Source: Blastocatellia bacterium
GTDB lineage: Bacteria; Acidobacteriota; Blastocatellia; Pyrinomonadales; Pyrinomonadaceae
Direction of reading: 5' to 3'
DNA length: 64,000 bases
NCBI GenBank assembly: GCA_016789265.1
Contig: JAEUQK010000025.1
Location: forward strand, 186,001-250,000
In this document: positions 1 through 8,845 of the stretch, piece by piece
How the letters are laid out: each line of letters opens with the position of its first letter
Numbering within the stretch: the stretch's first letter is position 1
The notes under the pieces: model-generated
Told to the model about the DNA's origin: nothing
The model's input: the letters and a program-made list of their open reading frames with translations, nothing else
Databases searched by the model: none
Translations under genes and position numbers: made by a program

Positions 1-567
1 TCTGTCGCTCCGCCGCTCTATTACATCGTTCCGCCGCAGTACAAGGATGTCATCGAGCGACTAAAAGTTCATGGGATCAAATTCACTACGCTTGCGAATC
101 CGCACACCCTAGAGGTTGAAAGCTACAAGTTAACAGAACCCAAATGGGCAACTAATTCATTTGAAAATAGGATCACGGTGTCCGCTAAACAGGCGGCGAT
201 AAAAGAGACGCGAACCTACGCGGCCGGTTCCGTTCTGATACCAATGGATCAAGAGGCTGCGAACGTTGCCGTTCATCTTCTCGAGCCGAACGGTCCTGAC
301 TCATTCCTTTACTGGGGCTTTTTTAATTCGATCTTTGAACAGAAAGAGGGCGGTTCGGGTTACGTTCTTGAAAAACTCGCGGTCGATATGCTCGCAAAGG
401 ACCCGAAACTTCAAGAAGAGTTCGATAGGCGTTTGCAAGATCCGGCATTCGCTCGAAGCCCGCAGGCCCGTTTGCGGTTTTTCTATGAAAGGTCTCCGTA
501 TTATCTGAACCAGAAAGTCGGGATCTATCCGGTCGGTCGAATTCTCAAACCTGTTTCATTGAAATAG
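1..567 (+). CDS. C-terminal part of an M14-type zinc carboxypeptidase (5' truncated)
   Basis: The reading frame is open from base 1, so this is the last 188 residues of a larger protein whose start lies outside the window; the GTG at 178 is internal. The segment Y-I-V-P-P-Q-Y-K-D-V-I-E-R-L-K near the left edge, followed by a beta-rich tail, resembles the region after the catalytic domain of secreted M14 (carboxypeptidase A-like) metallopeptidases. The zinc ligands would lie upstream and cannot be seen, so the family call is by resemblance only. A hairpin that can act as terminator follows the stop codon. Confidence 0.55.
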   Translation, partial: SVAPPLYYIVPPQYKDVIERLKVHGIKFTTLANPHTLEVESYKLTEPKWATNSFENRITVSAKQAAIKETRTYAAGSVLIPMDQEAANVAVHLLEPNGPDSFLYWGFFNSIFEQKEGGSGYVLEKLAVDMLAKDPKLQEEFDRRLQDPAFARSPQARLRFFYERSPYYLNQKVGIYPVGRILKPVSLK

Positions 568-569
568 AA

Positions 570-593
570 AAGGCGAGCTCGGTGTCTCGCCTT
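570..593 (+). terminator. Hairpin terminator after the M14-type gene
   Basis: AAGGCGAG (570-577) and CTCGCCTT (586-593) form a perfect 8-bp stem around an 8-nt loop just after the stop codon. The downstream tract TAATTAAA is only weakly T-rich. The stem could serve either strand, since the tRNA on the minus strand ends just to its right. Confidence 0.6.
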
Positions 594-602
594 AATTAAA
601 CT

Positions 603-678
603 TGGTGGAGATGAGGAGGATCGAACTCCTGGCCTCGGCATTGCGAACGCCGCGCTCTCCCAGCTGAGCTACATCCCC
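603..678 (-). tRNA. tRNA-Ala (anticodon CGC)
   Basis: Read on the minus strand, a full cloverleaf can be drawn: a 7-bp acceptor stem, D arm GCTC/GAGC, a 5-bp anticodon stem with loop TTCGCAA (anticodon CGC, decoding GCG), variable loop AGGCC, and a T arm with loop TTCGATC. The third acceptor pair is G3-U70, the identity element for alanyl-tRNA synthetase. The 3' ACCA is encoded in the DNA. Total length is 76 nt including CCA. Confidence 0.97.
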
Positions 679-760
679 GAGAGAATTGATAGTTTAGAAT
701 TGAAATCCGAAAGTTTCAAGCAAAACCTCGTTTCCGAATCTATTTTCTAATCTAAAGTAT

Positions 761-1012
761 TTATTGAACGCCGGCTGGAAGAAGCGAACCTTTCGGGTCG
801 GAAGCATAGGCAAAACCGCCCTCGATCTTACCGATCATCCCGTGAAAAAAGATCTCTTCGCCGGAAACGACCACGACGGTGTCGCCCGGACTAACCTGTT
901 TGTCGTCGACCGGAAATTTGATGACCGTTGCGTTGCCGTTTTCGTTTGCCACGGCCTCGAATTCAAAAGTATCTGCGTCAAAACTGAGTGTCTGAGAAAA
1001 TGAAACTTCCAT
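761..1012 (-). CDS. Small hypothetical protein (83 aa)
   Basis: An 83-residue acidic protein starting at ATG 1012 with no obvious signal peptide, membrane segment or Cys. The predicted fold is beta-rich, with alternating hydrophobic strands such as S-P-G-D-T-V-V-V-V-S-G, suggesting a small beta-barrel-like domain. I do not recognise the family. It stands alone between the tRNA and the EEP-family gene and has no clear Shine-Dalgarno sequence. The plus-strand ORF over the same bases is about the same length but has a less protein-like composition. Confidence 0.55.
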   Translation of the reverse strand: MEVSFSQTLSFDADTFEFEAVANENGNATVIKFPVDDKQVSPGDTVVVVSGEEIFFHGMIGKIEGGFAYASDPKGSLLPAGVQ

Positions 1013-1090
1013 GTGAATAGGATATCGTCAGTTTACCCAAATGACCAACTATCGCTGAATGACCTTTGGTGAATCTATTGGGTAAACAGA

Positions 1091-2296
1091 TCAAAGGACA
1101 AAATCGAGTGCGATCGCATCGTGATCTGACAGTGGCGTTCCTTCAGCGTCCTTAAGATGTCCGATCGTTTTTGGCTTTGCGCCTTCGGCGAGTTTGATAC
1201 CCTTCCCGGCAAACCAGTCCAAACGGCCAGATACGTGCCCGCCTACGCGGTTTGCCGCCCAAAAAATGAATGGGAAACACCATTCTGGAACCCAATCTCT
1301 TAGATTAGTGTTCTTCTCTATACTTTCAACGTGATAATGCAGCGTGCCCACACCGATCTCGTTGAATTCCTTGTAATTAAATCCTCGGGATTCGATCTCG
1401 TTGAACAGCCTTTTCTCGAAAAACCGTTCCGGAAACGGCAGGTGGTTCTTCGCGACATTTTTGGGGCCCATGAAAACCCGCCGCCAATAGCCTAAGATCG
1501 CCCGCGTCGAGTTTTGCGAATTAAAGGTTGTAGTATTCCAGTCGCCGCCTATCAGTGTCGGTAATGGTTCGAGCGTTTCGAGATGATCGAGGATCAGACG
1601 CATCTGCATCTGTCGGTGGGCTCGTGAACAGTGTGCGTCCAGATGAACCGTAACCGCTCGGAATGTCCCAAGTGGATGTTCGATATCGGCAAATAATGCA
1701 CGAAGACGGCCGAGACGCTTCTCTTTGCCCCACATTTTGTCCTTTCCGTTCGGGAGCGGTATCGCATGCGCATTTCGCATCGGCCATTTTGAGAACATCG
1801 CAAGTCCGTGGATAGACTTTGTGTTCTCGCCTTCCATTTCCGATTCGACGCCGCTTCCCTTTTGCAATGCAACATACACCGGCGCAAACGCGTAATTCAA
1901 ACCAAGTTCTTTCGCGATCTCTTGGGCAACGAACCGGTTCTTGCTTCGGGCCATACCATAATCAAGCTCGGTCAGAAGCAGTACGTCCTTATTCTTAAGC
2001 CCATCATGGTTCTTCAGGGCTTCTACGATACCTTCAAATACGTTCCCGCGTTCGATGTTCCAGGCGAGGGCCTTGATTCGGTCCTCGTCATCGGCATTTC
2101 TATTCCCTTGTTCTGAGAACTCTTCGACTACCACCGCATTCAAGATACGTTCGGCTTCCCCACGGATCTCTGCCCAGAGTTTTGACGCTTCCATTTCGGG
2201 AGTCGATTCGAATTTCAGAAGCTCTGGAAAATGCCGGTTAAGATCGTGATCCAAAATGCCTGGCAAGCTCGTTTGATTAGAAAATGGGGTACTCAT
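1091..2296 (-). CDS. Endonuclease/exonuclease/phosphatase (EEP) family protein
   Basis: Probably a metal-dependent phosphodiesterase or nuclease of the EEP fold (DNase I/exonuclease III/sphingomyelinase superfamily). Motifs appear in the expected order: A-L-A-W-N-I-E-R-G (Asn about residue 80 and a metal-binding Glu), L-L-T-E-L-D-Y, H-L-D-A-H, G-G-D-W-N-T-T, and the C-terminal S-D-H-D-A active-site pair. I place the start at ATG 2296 (MSTPFSN..., 401 aa); an in-frame TTG 33 bases upstream would add eleven residues but has no support. No signal peptide is seen, so the protein is probably cytoplasmic. The substrate cannot be told from sequence. Confidence 0.8.
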   Translation of the reverse strand: MSTPFSNQTSLPGILDHDLNRHFPELLKFESTPEMEASKLWAEIRGEAERILNAVVVEEFSEQGNRNADDEDRIKALAWNIERGNVFEGIVEALKNHDGLKNKDVLLLTELDYGMARSKNRFVAQEIAKELGLNYAFAPVYVALQKGSGVESEMEGENTKSIHGLAMFSKWPMRNAHAIPLPNGKDKMWGKEKRLGRLRALFADIEHPLGTFRAVTVHLDAHCSRAHRQMQMRLILDHLETLEPLPTLIGGDWNTTTFNSQNSTRAILGYWRRVFMGPKNVAKNHLPFPERFFEKRLFNEIESRGFNYKEFNEIGVGTLHYHVESIEKNTNLRDWVPEWCFPFIFWAANRVGGHVSGRLDWFAGKGIKLAEGAKPKTIGHLKDAEGTPLSDHDAIALDFVL

Positions 2297-2376
2297 CAAA
2301 AGATATAGAATACGCGACCGAATCCGCAAAACAAAAAGCGGCCGATGCCGCCATTCGATTTCGTATTTTACTCGGT

Positions 2377-3588
2377 CTAGTCGTCGTATCTCTCTTTAGC
2401 AGGAGCGGTAGCAAGAAAGTCTTGCCCGATTCGATCGGTATATGTGTGCAGCAACTCCTTCAGGCGGGTCTCTTTCTTTGTATAAAAGATCAGCCCGACA
2501 TGTTTGGGTTTTGAAACGCGGTAAACTATTTCTTCATCAGTGTAGTGAGAAGTTTCCGGTTCGTCTGTGTTCGCAAGAGCAAGAGCGATGCCGGCGAATT
2601 CTTTTCTCAGCTTTGGAAGTTTGTAAGGATCTTCAACTGTCGCGGTTTCCAATTTTGCCCATTCTCGCCAAAGGTTGAAGTTGCACGCATGTTCCAAGAC
2701 GTTTGCTATATACGCACCGCCTACGCGGCACGCTACCTCAAGCAGGTAGAATTTGCCATCCTCATCGCTTTGAAGAAACTCGGCATGTGAAACCCCGCGA
2801 TCGTATTTGAAGGCCTCAAGAAGCTGAGAATTCAGCTTTTCAAGTTCCTTTCGTTCTTTCGACTTGTACGAAACGATCGATGTCGTGAAAACACCGCCGT
2901 AATGCGACACGCTGAAAGGCGGAGTGCCGTATTTACTCACCCCGCAAGCGAGAACCTTGCCGTTCTCCACTATTGAATCGACGTGATAAACGCTGCCCTT
3001 AATGAAACGCTCAAGCACGAATTGCGACGGGTGATCCCGCCAATTGTTGCGATTATCCAGATCGGTCAATACGTCCCAAACCTGGCCTGCGGTTTCGCAT
3101 TTGCGGATGCCGAAAGCCGAAACCTCGTACCTCGGCTTTACGATGAGCGGGACCGGTACACGCTGCAGATAATCATCTATCTGTGCTTTGTTGAATACGC
3201 CGGTGTATTCGGGACATGGGATACCGGCGGCATTTGCGATGTTTCGCATCGACAGCTTATCGCGGAATCTAAGCGCATGCGAACTCGACATTCCGCCAAA
3301 CTGTAGATGCTCACGGGTTCGGGCAGCAGTCATTACATCAAACTCGTCCAGTCCGACGACGCGGTCGATCTTGTTTGAACCGGCGATATTCGTGATCGTG
3401 CGAATGTATTCGTCCGGCGACGCATGATCTTCGACCGTTTTCACATCGTTCAACGCCGTCCAAACCCACGGTTGATCGAGCAGCTTTTTCCGGGTCACAA
3501 GCGTGACGTGCCAGCCGGCATTTTGAGCTTCCTCGAGAAACTCGTTTCCCTTGAACTCACTGGCAATGCAAACGATGTGATTCTTCAT
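2377..3588 (-). CDS. ATP-grasp domain protein (carboxylate-amine/thiol ligase-like)
   Basis: A 403-residue protein with a pre-ATP-grasp Rossmann-like N-terminus (M-K-N-H-I-V-C-I-A-S-E) and an ATP-grasp core: the Lys-containing strand V-P-L-I-V-K-P-R-Y-E, the ATP-binding loop F-V-L-E-R-F-I-K-G, and the metal-binding stretch Y-L-L-E-V-A-C-R-V-G-G-A-Y. Such enzymes activate a carboxylate as acyl phosphate and couple it to an amine or thiol; the substrate is unknown. I chose ATG 3588 over the in-frame TTG at 3633 because the protein then begins directly with the first beta strand. It stands just upstream, in transcription order, of the EEP-family gene, and the two may be co-transcribed. Confidence 0.8.
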   Translation of the reverse strand: MKNHIVCIASEFKGNEFLEEAQNAGWHVTLVTRKKLLDQPWVWTALNDVKTVEDHASPDEYIRTITNIAGSNKIDRVVGLDEFDVMTAARTREHLQFGGMSSSHALRFRDKLSMRNIANAAGIPCPEYTGVFNKAQIDDYLQRVPVPLIVKPRYEVSAFGIRKCETAGQVWDVLTDLDNRNNWRDHPSQFVLERFIKGSVYHVDSIVENGKVLACGVSKYGTPPFSVSHYGGVFTTSIVSYKSKERKELEKLNSQLLEAFKYDRGVSHAEFLQSDEDGKFYLLEVACRVGGAYIANVLEHACNFNLWREWAKLETATVEDPYKLPKLRKEFAGIALALANTDEPETSHYTDEEIVYRVSKPKHVGLIFYTKKETRLKELLHTYTDRIGQDFLATAPAKERYDD

Positions 3589-3649
3589 ACGGATCGCGGA
3601 CGCCCTCTTCCGCACATGATTTGTAACGGACAAGAGTGTCCCTGGACCT

Positions 3650-4069
3650 TTACTTCCTCAAGAAACTATCCACGCTCCAGTCACCTGCGCCCTTGAGCAA
3701 AAAGGCAAGGGCGACAAACAGATACATAAAAGCCAGTTCCTGCTTATTGAACGGATCGGCTCCATGCACACCGACAAGTGCGACCAGCATCGTAAACGCA
3801 ATGAAGAAGCTAGAAAGCCGAGTCAAAAGCCCAAGGGCAAGAAAAATACCGCCGAGAAACTCGGAAAGCCCGGCTGCCCAGGCAAACACTACCGGCATAG
3901 GAAAGCCGAATTCCGCCGTGCGATTGATCAAGCCCTCGCTCGGCGGCAGTTTTCCGATACCGTGAGCAAATGCGAGCGACACGCCCGCGAAGATCCTTAA
4001 AAGTGTCAAACCGGCGTTCGCAATGTACGATAATCCCGATTCGCCGCCAAAGAGTATGGTCTTTACCAA
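3650..4069 (-). CDS. DoxX family membrane protein
   Basis: A 139-residue integral membrane protein with about four hydrophobic helices and the family signature: an early L-L-R-I-F-A-G-V-S-L-A helix, G-I-G-K-L near residue 43, and A-G-L-S-E-F-L-G-G-I-F-L-A-L-G-L-L-T-R. DoxX proteins are linked to thiol and thiosulfate redox or to unknown membrane roles. It precedes the ATP-grasp gene on the same strand with a short gap, so it may lead that transcript. A second DoxX-type gene lies at 57167-57580. Confidence 0.85.
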   Translation of the reverse strand: MVKTILFGGESGLSYIANAGLTLLRIFAGVSLAFAHGIGKLPPSEGLINRTAEFGFPMPVVFAWAAGLSEFLGGIFLALGLLTRLSSFFIAFTMLVALVGVHGADPFNKQELAFMYLFVALAFLLKGAGDWSVDSFLRK

Positions 4070-4200
4070 CGGTTTAATTCTCCCTCGATTGGTTTATTTT
4101 GTGTCAAAAGAATGGCACAATTCGAGGTTAAAGACAATAGGTAACTCTGCCCGACAGAGCAGTGCATCGTATTGAAATACTTGGATTTGAGGTCTTTTGA

Positions 4201-4899
4201 ATGGGCGATATTGACATAGCCAATCTGATTAGCAACCTGATCGTTTATATCGTGGTGCTCTTGTTAGCGATATCTGCTCACGAAGCCGGACACGCATGGA
4301 TGTCGTACAAATATGGCGACGACACCGCATATTTACTCGGCCGGGTGACCCTGAATCCAGTGAAGCACACTGATCCGATAGGCACGCTGCTGATACCTAT
4401 CTTAAGCTTCGTTTTTGGGGCGGTAGGCGGAGCTTTTGCGAGTGTTCCGCTTATGGGCTGGGGCATCCCGACACCGGTTAACCCAAGGAAATGGACCAAC
4501 TATAAGCAAGCCAACGTAATGGTCTCGATCGCAGGTATCGGAGCAAACCTGATAATCGCGACGTCGAGTTTTCTGATATTCAAAGTCTTGCTGGACACCG
4601 GCACTATCAATGCAGGGAACATCGATACTGGGATCATAAGGCCGATATCAATGCTGTTTCAATACCTGATCTTCTTGAATGTCTCGCTTGCCATCTTTAA
4701 CCTTCTTCCGTTCCCGCCGCTCGACGGAAGCAAAGTTCTTTCGACGTTTCTCCCCGAGAGCTTTCAGCCGATATTCAACCTGCTTGAGACCTATGGTTTC
4801 CTGATCCTTTTGCTGCTGATCTATTGGGGATTGATCGGAATGATCATGCGGCCGGTCTATACATTCGTTCGCTACCTTTTATTGACTCCCTGGTTTTGA
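4201..4899 (+). CDS. Site-2 protease family (M50) membrane metallopeptidase
   Basis: A 232-residue polytopic membrane protein. The zinc site H-E-A-G-H falls at residues 27-31 inside the first long membrane segment, and the second motif L-L-P-F-P-P-L-D-G, which supplies the third ligand Asp, lies near residue 170. There is no PDZ domain, so it belongs to the short group-III-type site-2 proteases. These cut transmembrane substrates within the bilayer, often to release regulators, but the substrate is unknown here. Only 3 nt separate its stop from trpS, so the two are probably translated from one message, an arrangement seen in several phyla. Confidence 0.9.
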   Translation: MGDIDIANLISNLIVYIVVLLLAISAHEAGHAWMSYKYGDDTAYLLGRVTLNPVKHTDPIGTLLIPILSFVFGAVGGAFASVPLMGWGIPTPVNPRKWTNYKQANVMVSIAGIGANLIIATSSFLIFKVLLDTGTINAGNIDTGIIRPISMLFQYLIFLNVSLAIFNLLPFPPLDGSKVLSTFLPESFQPIFNLLETYGFLILLLLIYWGLIGMIMRPVYTFVRYLLLTPWF

Positions 4900-4902
4900 T
4901 CT

Positions 4903-5883
4903 ATGAAGAAACGAATTTTTAGCGGAGCTCAGCCCACGGGGCAGCTCCACATCGGAAACTATCTCGGCGCTTTGAAAAACTGGGTCGCGCTTCAGGACGA
5001 GTACGAGGCGTTTTACTGCATCGTCAATCTGCACGCGATCACGCTCCCGCAAGATCCTTCCACGCTTAGAAAGGCGACACTCGACCTCGCCCGGATCTAT
5101 CTGGCCGCGGGCGTCGATCCTGAAAAATCGACGATCTTTATTCAATCCGATGTAGCCGAGCACGCTGAATTGACCTGGATCCTTTCCTGCATCTCCCGAA
5201 TGGGCGAGCTTGAGCGGATGACGCAGTTCAAAGACAAAGGAAAAGGCAACACGGAACGGGCCGGCGTCGGCCTCTTCACCTATCCAGTTCTGATGGCCTC
5301 GGATATTCTGCTTTATCAGACCGACCTTGTCCCGGTCGGCCAGGATCAAAAGCAGCACCTCGAATTAAGCCGTGATCTTGCCGAGCGATTCAATCGCGAT
5401 TTCGGCGAAACGTTTAAGGTCCCTGAACCCTATATTCCCAAGGCCGGCGCGAGCATCAAATCGCTGCAGGACCCGGAAAAGAAGATGTCGAAATCGGACG
5501 AAAACCTGAATGGCTCGATCTTTTTGCTCGATGACCCAGACACCGTAACAAAAAAGATCAAGCGGGCCGTTACCGATTCCGGCACGACCATCGAATTTGA
5601 CGAATCAAGGCCCGCGATCAGCAATCTGCTCTCGATCTATCAGATCCTTACCGAAAATACTGCCGAAGAATGCGTCGCACATTTCGAAGGCAAAGGCTAC
5701 GGTCATTTCAAGACCGAACTTGCGGAGGTCGTCGTTGAATTCCTCCGCCCGTTTCAGGATCGGGTTCGCGAATTTGACGACGAAACCTTGCTGTCGATCC
5801 TAAAACCGGGAGCAGAAAAAGCCCGATCTATCGCAGCTGATACTCTTCGGAAAGTCTATGAGCGTATGGGAATCGTCGGCTGA
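4903..5883 (+). CDS. trpS: Tryptophan--tRNA ligase
   Basis: A class Ic aminoacyl-tRNA synthetase that charges tRNA-Trp with tryptophan. The HIGH-type motif appears as H-I-G-N at residues 16-19 after S-G-A-Q-P-T-G, and K-M-S-K-S at 194-198, both in family position. Length (326 aa) is typical of bacterial TrpS. No T-box or Trp-codon leader is visible upstream, and the 3-nt gap to the site-2 protease implies co-transcription rather than separate control. Confidence 0.97.
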   Translation: MKKRIFSGAQPTGQLHIGNYLGALKNWVALQDEYEAFYCIVNLHAITLPQDPSTLRKATLDLARIYLAAGVDPEKSTIFIQSDVAEHAELTWILSCISRMGELERMTQFKDKGKGNTERAGVGLFTYPVLMASDILLYQTDLVPVGQDQKQHLELSRDLAERFNRDFGETFKVPEPYIPKAGASIKSLQDPEKKMSKSDENLNGSIFLLDDPDTVTKKIKRAVTDSGTTIEFDESRPAISNLLSIYQILTENTAEECVAHFEGKGYGHFKTELAEVVVEFLRPFQDRVREFDDETLLSILKPGAEKARSIAADTLRKVYERMGIVG

Positions 5884-5936
5884 TCCGCCAATGATACGTA
5901 CAACAAACATATCTGCTTTATCGCGCTCGAGCGTGC

Positions 5937-5942
5937 TATAAT
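5937..5942 (+). promoter_or_regulatory. Candidate -10 element for the aldehyde dehydrogenase gene
   Basis: A perfect TATAAT hexamer lies 87 nt upstream of the chosen ALDH start in the gap after trpS. The bases 17 nt upstream do not resemble TTGACA, so only the -10 half is supported. It would give a leader of about 80 nt. Confidence 0.35.
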
Positions 5943-6028
5943 TGTCCCCATATCTTGCCCTAATAATTGAAATTCCGGTTCAGTTCTGCCGGGAATCTCT
6001 CGATTTCCCGCGTGCAAAAGGAGAAATT

Positions 6029-7540
6029 ATGGACGCTGTAAAAAAGTCTTTCGACATTCCTAAGTTCAAAGGACAATACGAGAATTACATCAACGGAGAG
6101 TGGGCCGCTCCGAAAAGCGGCGAATATTTCGACGTGATCTCGCCGGTCGACGGCAGATCGTTCACAAAGGTCGCGCGCTCTAACGAAAACGACATCGAAG
6201 CAGCGCTCGATGCAGCTCATGTCGCGTTTGAAACGTGGGGAAAGACCTCTGCAACCGAACGCAGCAACATGCTGCTCAAGATCGCCGACCGGATGGAGCA
6301 AAATCTCGATGTGCTAGCGCGGGCCGAAACATGGGACAACGGCAAACCGATCCGCGAGACGATGGCTGCCGATCTGCCGCTCGCCATCGACCATTTCCGC
6401 TATTTCGCAAGCGTGATCCGTGCAGAAGAAGGTTCGGCGAGTGAACTCGACCAGAACACGCTTTCGGTGATCATCAAAGAACCGCTCGGCGTGGTCGGCC
6501 AGATCATCCCGTGGAACTTCCCGCTTCTGATGGCTACCTGGAAGCTTGCACCGGCGCTCGCAGCCGGTAACTGCGTTGTCATTAAGCCTGCTGAGCAGAC
6601 TCCGGCGAGCATTCTGGTCTGGATGGAACTTGTCGGGGACCTGATCCCGAAAGGCGTTCTGAATATCGTAAACGGTTTCGGCGTGGAGGCCGGCAAGCCG
6701 CTTGCGACGAATCCGCGGATCGCTAAGGTGGCGTTCACCGGCGAGACGACGACGGGCCGTTTGATCATGCAGTATGCATCGCAGAATTTGATCCCGGTTA
6801 CGCTCGAACTGGGCGGTAAATCGCCGAACATCTTCTTTGAAAGCGTAATGGATGCGGACGATGAATTTTTCGACAAGTGTCTCGAGGGGGCGACGCTGTT
6901 CGCACTGAATCAGGGCGAGGTTTGTACGTGCCCGTCTCGCGTGCTCGTGCAGGAATCGATCGCGGACAAATTCATCCCGCGGTTCCTCGATCGCGTCAAA
7001 CAGATCAAGATGGGCCATCCGCTCGACCCGACGACGATGATGGGAGCCCAGGCCAGCCAGGACCAGTACGAGAAGATCCTTAATTACATCCAGATCGGCA
7101 AGGACGAAGGTGCAGAGATACTCATTGGCGGCAACGCATACAAGAATCCCGATCTTGAGGACGGCTATTACATCGAGCCAACCGTGATGAAAGGCAATAA
7201 CAAGATGCGAGTCTTTCAAGAGGAGATCTTCGGGCCGGTCACGTGTCTGACCACGTTCAAGGATGTGGATGAAGCGATCGAGATCGCGAACGACACGCTT
7301 TATGGTCTAGGCGCGGGCGTCTGGACGCGCGACGCTCACGAGCTATATCGTGTTCCGCGTGCCATCCAGGCTGGACGCGTGTGGGTGAACAACTACCACA
7401 ACTACCCGGCACACGCTCCGTTCGGCGGCTACAAGAAATCCGGCTTCGGCCGCGAGAATCACCTGATGATGCTCGACCACTACCGCCAAACGAAGAACAT
7501 GCTCATCTCCTACGATAAGAAGGCGATGGGATTCTTCTAA
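6029..7540 (+). CDS. NAD(P)-dependent aldehyde dehydrogenase (AldB/ExaC type)
   Basis: Oxidises an aldehyde to the acid. The general base Glu is in L-E-L-G-G-K (E260) and the nucleophile is Cys299 in [11 protein letters not shown]; the C-T-C-P-S-R signature matches the AldB/ExaC acetaldehyde/lactaldehyde group. The start at ATG 6029 is set by the AAAAGGAG ribosome-binding site just before it, giving 503 aa; an upstream in-frame start at 5942 would add 29 unlikely residues. A DUF779 gene, a frequent partner of this ALDH type, follows 1.3 kb later, separated by a WG-repeat gene. Cytoplasmic. Confidence 0.93.
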   Translation: MDAVKKSFDIPKFKGQYENYINGEWAAPKSGEYFDVISPVDGRSFTKVARSNENDIEAALDAAHVAFETWGKTSATERSNMLLKIADRMEQNLDVLARAETWDNGKPIRETMAADLPLAIDHFRYFASVIRAEEGSASELDQNTLSVIIKEPLGVVGQIIPWNFPLLMATWKLAPALAAGNCVVIKPAEQTPASILVWMELVGDLIPKGVLNIVNGFGVEAGKPLATNPRIAKVAFTGETTTGRLIMQYASQNLIPVTLELGGKSPNIFFESVMDADDEFFDKCLEGATLFALNQGEVCTCPSRVLVQESIADKFIPRFLDRVKQIKMGHPLDPTTMMGAQASQDQYEKILNYIQIGKDEGAEILIGGNAYKNPDLEDGYYIEPTVMKGNNKMRVFQEEIFGPVTCLTTFKDVDEAIEIANDTLYGLGAGVWTRDAHELYRVPRAIQAGRVWVNNYHNYPAHAPFGGYKKSGFGRENHLMMLDHYRQTKNMLISYDKKAMGFF

Positions 7541-7542
7541 GA

Positions 7543-7580
7543 ATTGCGGATTGCGGATTGCGGATTGCGGATTGCGGATT
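7543..7580. repeat. Tandem heptamer repeat, five copies of ATTGCGG
   Basis: Five perfect head-to-tail copies of the 7-mer ATTGCGG (7543-7577) followed by a partial ATT, starting 3 nt after the ALDH stop. This is a simple-sequence tract, prone to copy-number change by slippage. It is non-coding. Confidence 0.9.
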
Positions 7581-7636
7581 TCCGTGGTGCTGCATTCTTG
7601 GTTTTTGGTTTTAGCTGCAGAGCAGCGACATGTTTG

Positions 7637-7672
7637 TAGCCCCGGGTGGAACGAAGCGAAAGCCCGGGGCTA
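7637..7672. repeat. Intergenic palindromic element with GC-rich 10-bp arms
   Basis: TAGCCCCGGG (7637-7646) and CCCGGGGCTA (7663-7672) are perfect reverse complements around the 16-nt loop TGGAACGAAGCGAAAG. Its self-contained form and position between genes suggest a dispersed REP-like element. It could also form a transcript 3' end for the ALDH gene, although no T-run follows. The stretch to 7735 continues with GC-rich non-coding sequence. Confidence 0.65.
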
Positions 7673-7783
7673 ACGCGCCATAGGACTGCAAGCCCGTAGG
7701 GGCGACACGCGTAGCATGGAACTGGCCACGTTCAATTGACAGATACAACGGAACCCGGATCCTTGGGAATCAATTACTCAGGT

Positions 7784-8824
7784 ATGACAAAGCGAATAGA
7801 TAGATTCCTCGTCATCGCAACACTTGTCGCACTTTTCGCACTAACTGGCAACGCTCAGGATGATGTATTAGCGAGAGTCAATTATCAAGGCAAATACGGC
7901 TTCATAAATCGTGAGGGTCACTTTGCCATTCAGCCGCAATATGATTTTGCATTGAGCTTCAGCGATGGATTGGCAGCCGTTGTAAGCGCCGGCAAGTTCG
8001 GCTTTGTAACTCCAAAGGGCGAGTTGGTGATTGGCTTTCAGTTTGAAGACGCACTTTGGTTTGATGAAGGCATGGCTGCGGTTAAGGATAATGGCAAATA
8101 TGGCTTCATCGACAAAATTGGTCGGTTAGTTATTGAGTACCGGTTTGATGATGCCTTCGACTTTAGCGAAGGATTGGCTGACGTAAAGATTGGTGACAAG
8201 TGCGGATACATCGACAAAACCGGAAACGTTGTAATCCCGATAGCATATGAAACCTGTTACAGATTTATCGGAGGTACCGCGGTTGTACAGGATTCAGACC
8301 TTCACTCACATCTCCTCAATACAAGGGGCGAGATCGTTCAACGAGACACCAAGGTAAACCCCTTGAGCCGAAACCAGCCTGAATATCAATCTTTTTGGGA
8401 CGATGCGAAAGGCGCCGCAGGTTTCAAAAAGCGCGATGGAACGATAATCCTAGAACCTATGTTCGAGGCAGTAGGTGTGTTTCAGGGAGGCCGATCCATC
8501 GTTAAAGCGAAGAAGGGAAAATGGGGAGTAATCGATAAAAGCGGAAAATTTGTCTTACCGCCCACGTACGACGACATGGTGCACTTTTACGAAGGATTAG
8601 CCGCGGTTAAAAAGGATGGGAAGTATGGATTCATTGATGGCAATGGAAGACTTGTAATTCCTCCGAAGTTCGATCTTGCCGGTTCGTTTTCTTACGGTTT
8701 GGCGGCAGTTATGGTAGACGGGAAGATTGGCTATATCAACAAGAAAGGTAATTTTGCGATCCAACCGATTTTTGATGAAACTCGGGGTGGACGTTGGTCG
8801 AATTTTGACATTGCTAATCGGTAA
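7784..8824 (+). CDS. Secreted WG-repeat protein
   Basis: A 346-residue protein with a signal peptide (about residues 1-25, ending L-T-G-N-A-Q) followed by about eight WG-type repeats of roughly 33 residues. Each has the pattern G-K-Y-G-F-I-D-x-x-G-x-x-V-I-x-P-x-F-D and ends in E-G-L-A-A-V. The fifth unit follows a degenerate stretch. I chose ATG 7784 because it gives the signal peptide; a TTG 48 nt upstream would bury it. WG-repeat proteins are presumed binding scaffolds with no known enzymatic role. The gene is visibly more AT-rich than its neighbours and interrupts the ALDH-DUF779 pairing. Confidence 0.85.
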   Translation: MTKRIDRFLVIATLVALFALTGNAQDDVLARVNYQGKYGFINREGHFAIQPQYDFALSFSDGLAAVVSAGKFGFVTPKGELVIGFQFEDALWFDEGMAAVKDNGKYGFIDKIGRLVIEYRFDDAFDFSEGLADVKIGDKCGYIDKTGNVVIPIAYETCYRFIGGTAVVQDSDLHSHLLNTRGEIVQRDTKVNPLSRNQPEYQSFWDDAKGAAGFKKRDGTIILEPMFEAVGVFQGGRSIVKAKKGKWGVIDKSGKFVLPPTYDDMVHFYEGLAAVKKDGKYGFIDGNGRLVIPPKFDLAGSFSYGLAAVMVDGKIGYINKKGNFAIQPIFDETRGGRWSNFDIANR

Positions 8825-8845
8825 TTCTTTTTAAGTGATAAAGAC

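Noticed and set aside
6314..7219. Minus-strand ORF of 301 codons inside the ALDH gene
   Set aside because: Antisense shadow of a well-conserved enzyme, with no RBS or recognisable motif.
7543..7580. Tandem ATTGCGG array considered as a CRISPR or iteron array
   Set aside because: Unit is 7 bp with no spacers and no replication or cas genes near; treated as simple-sequence repeat.
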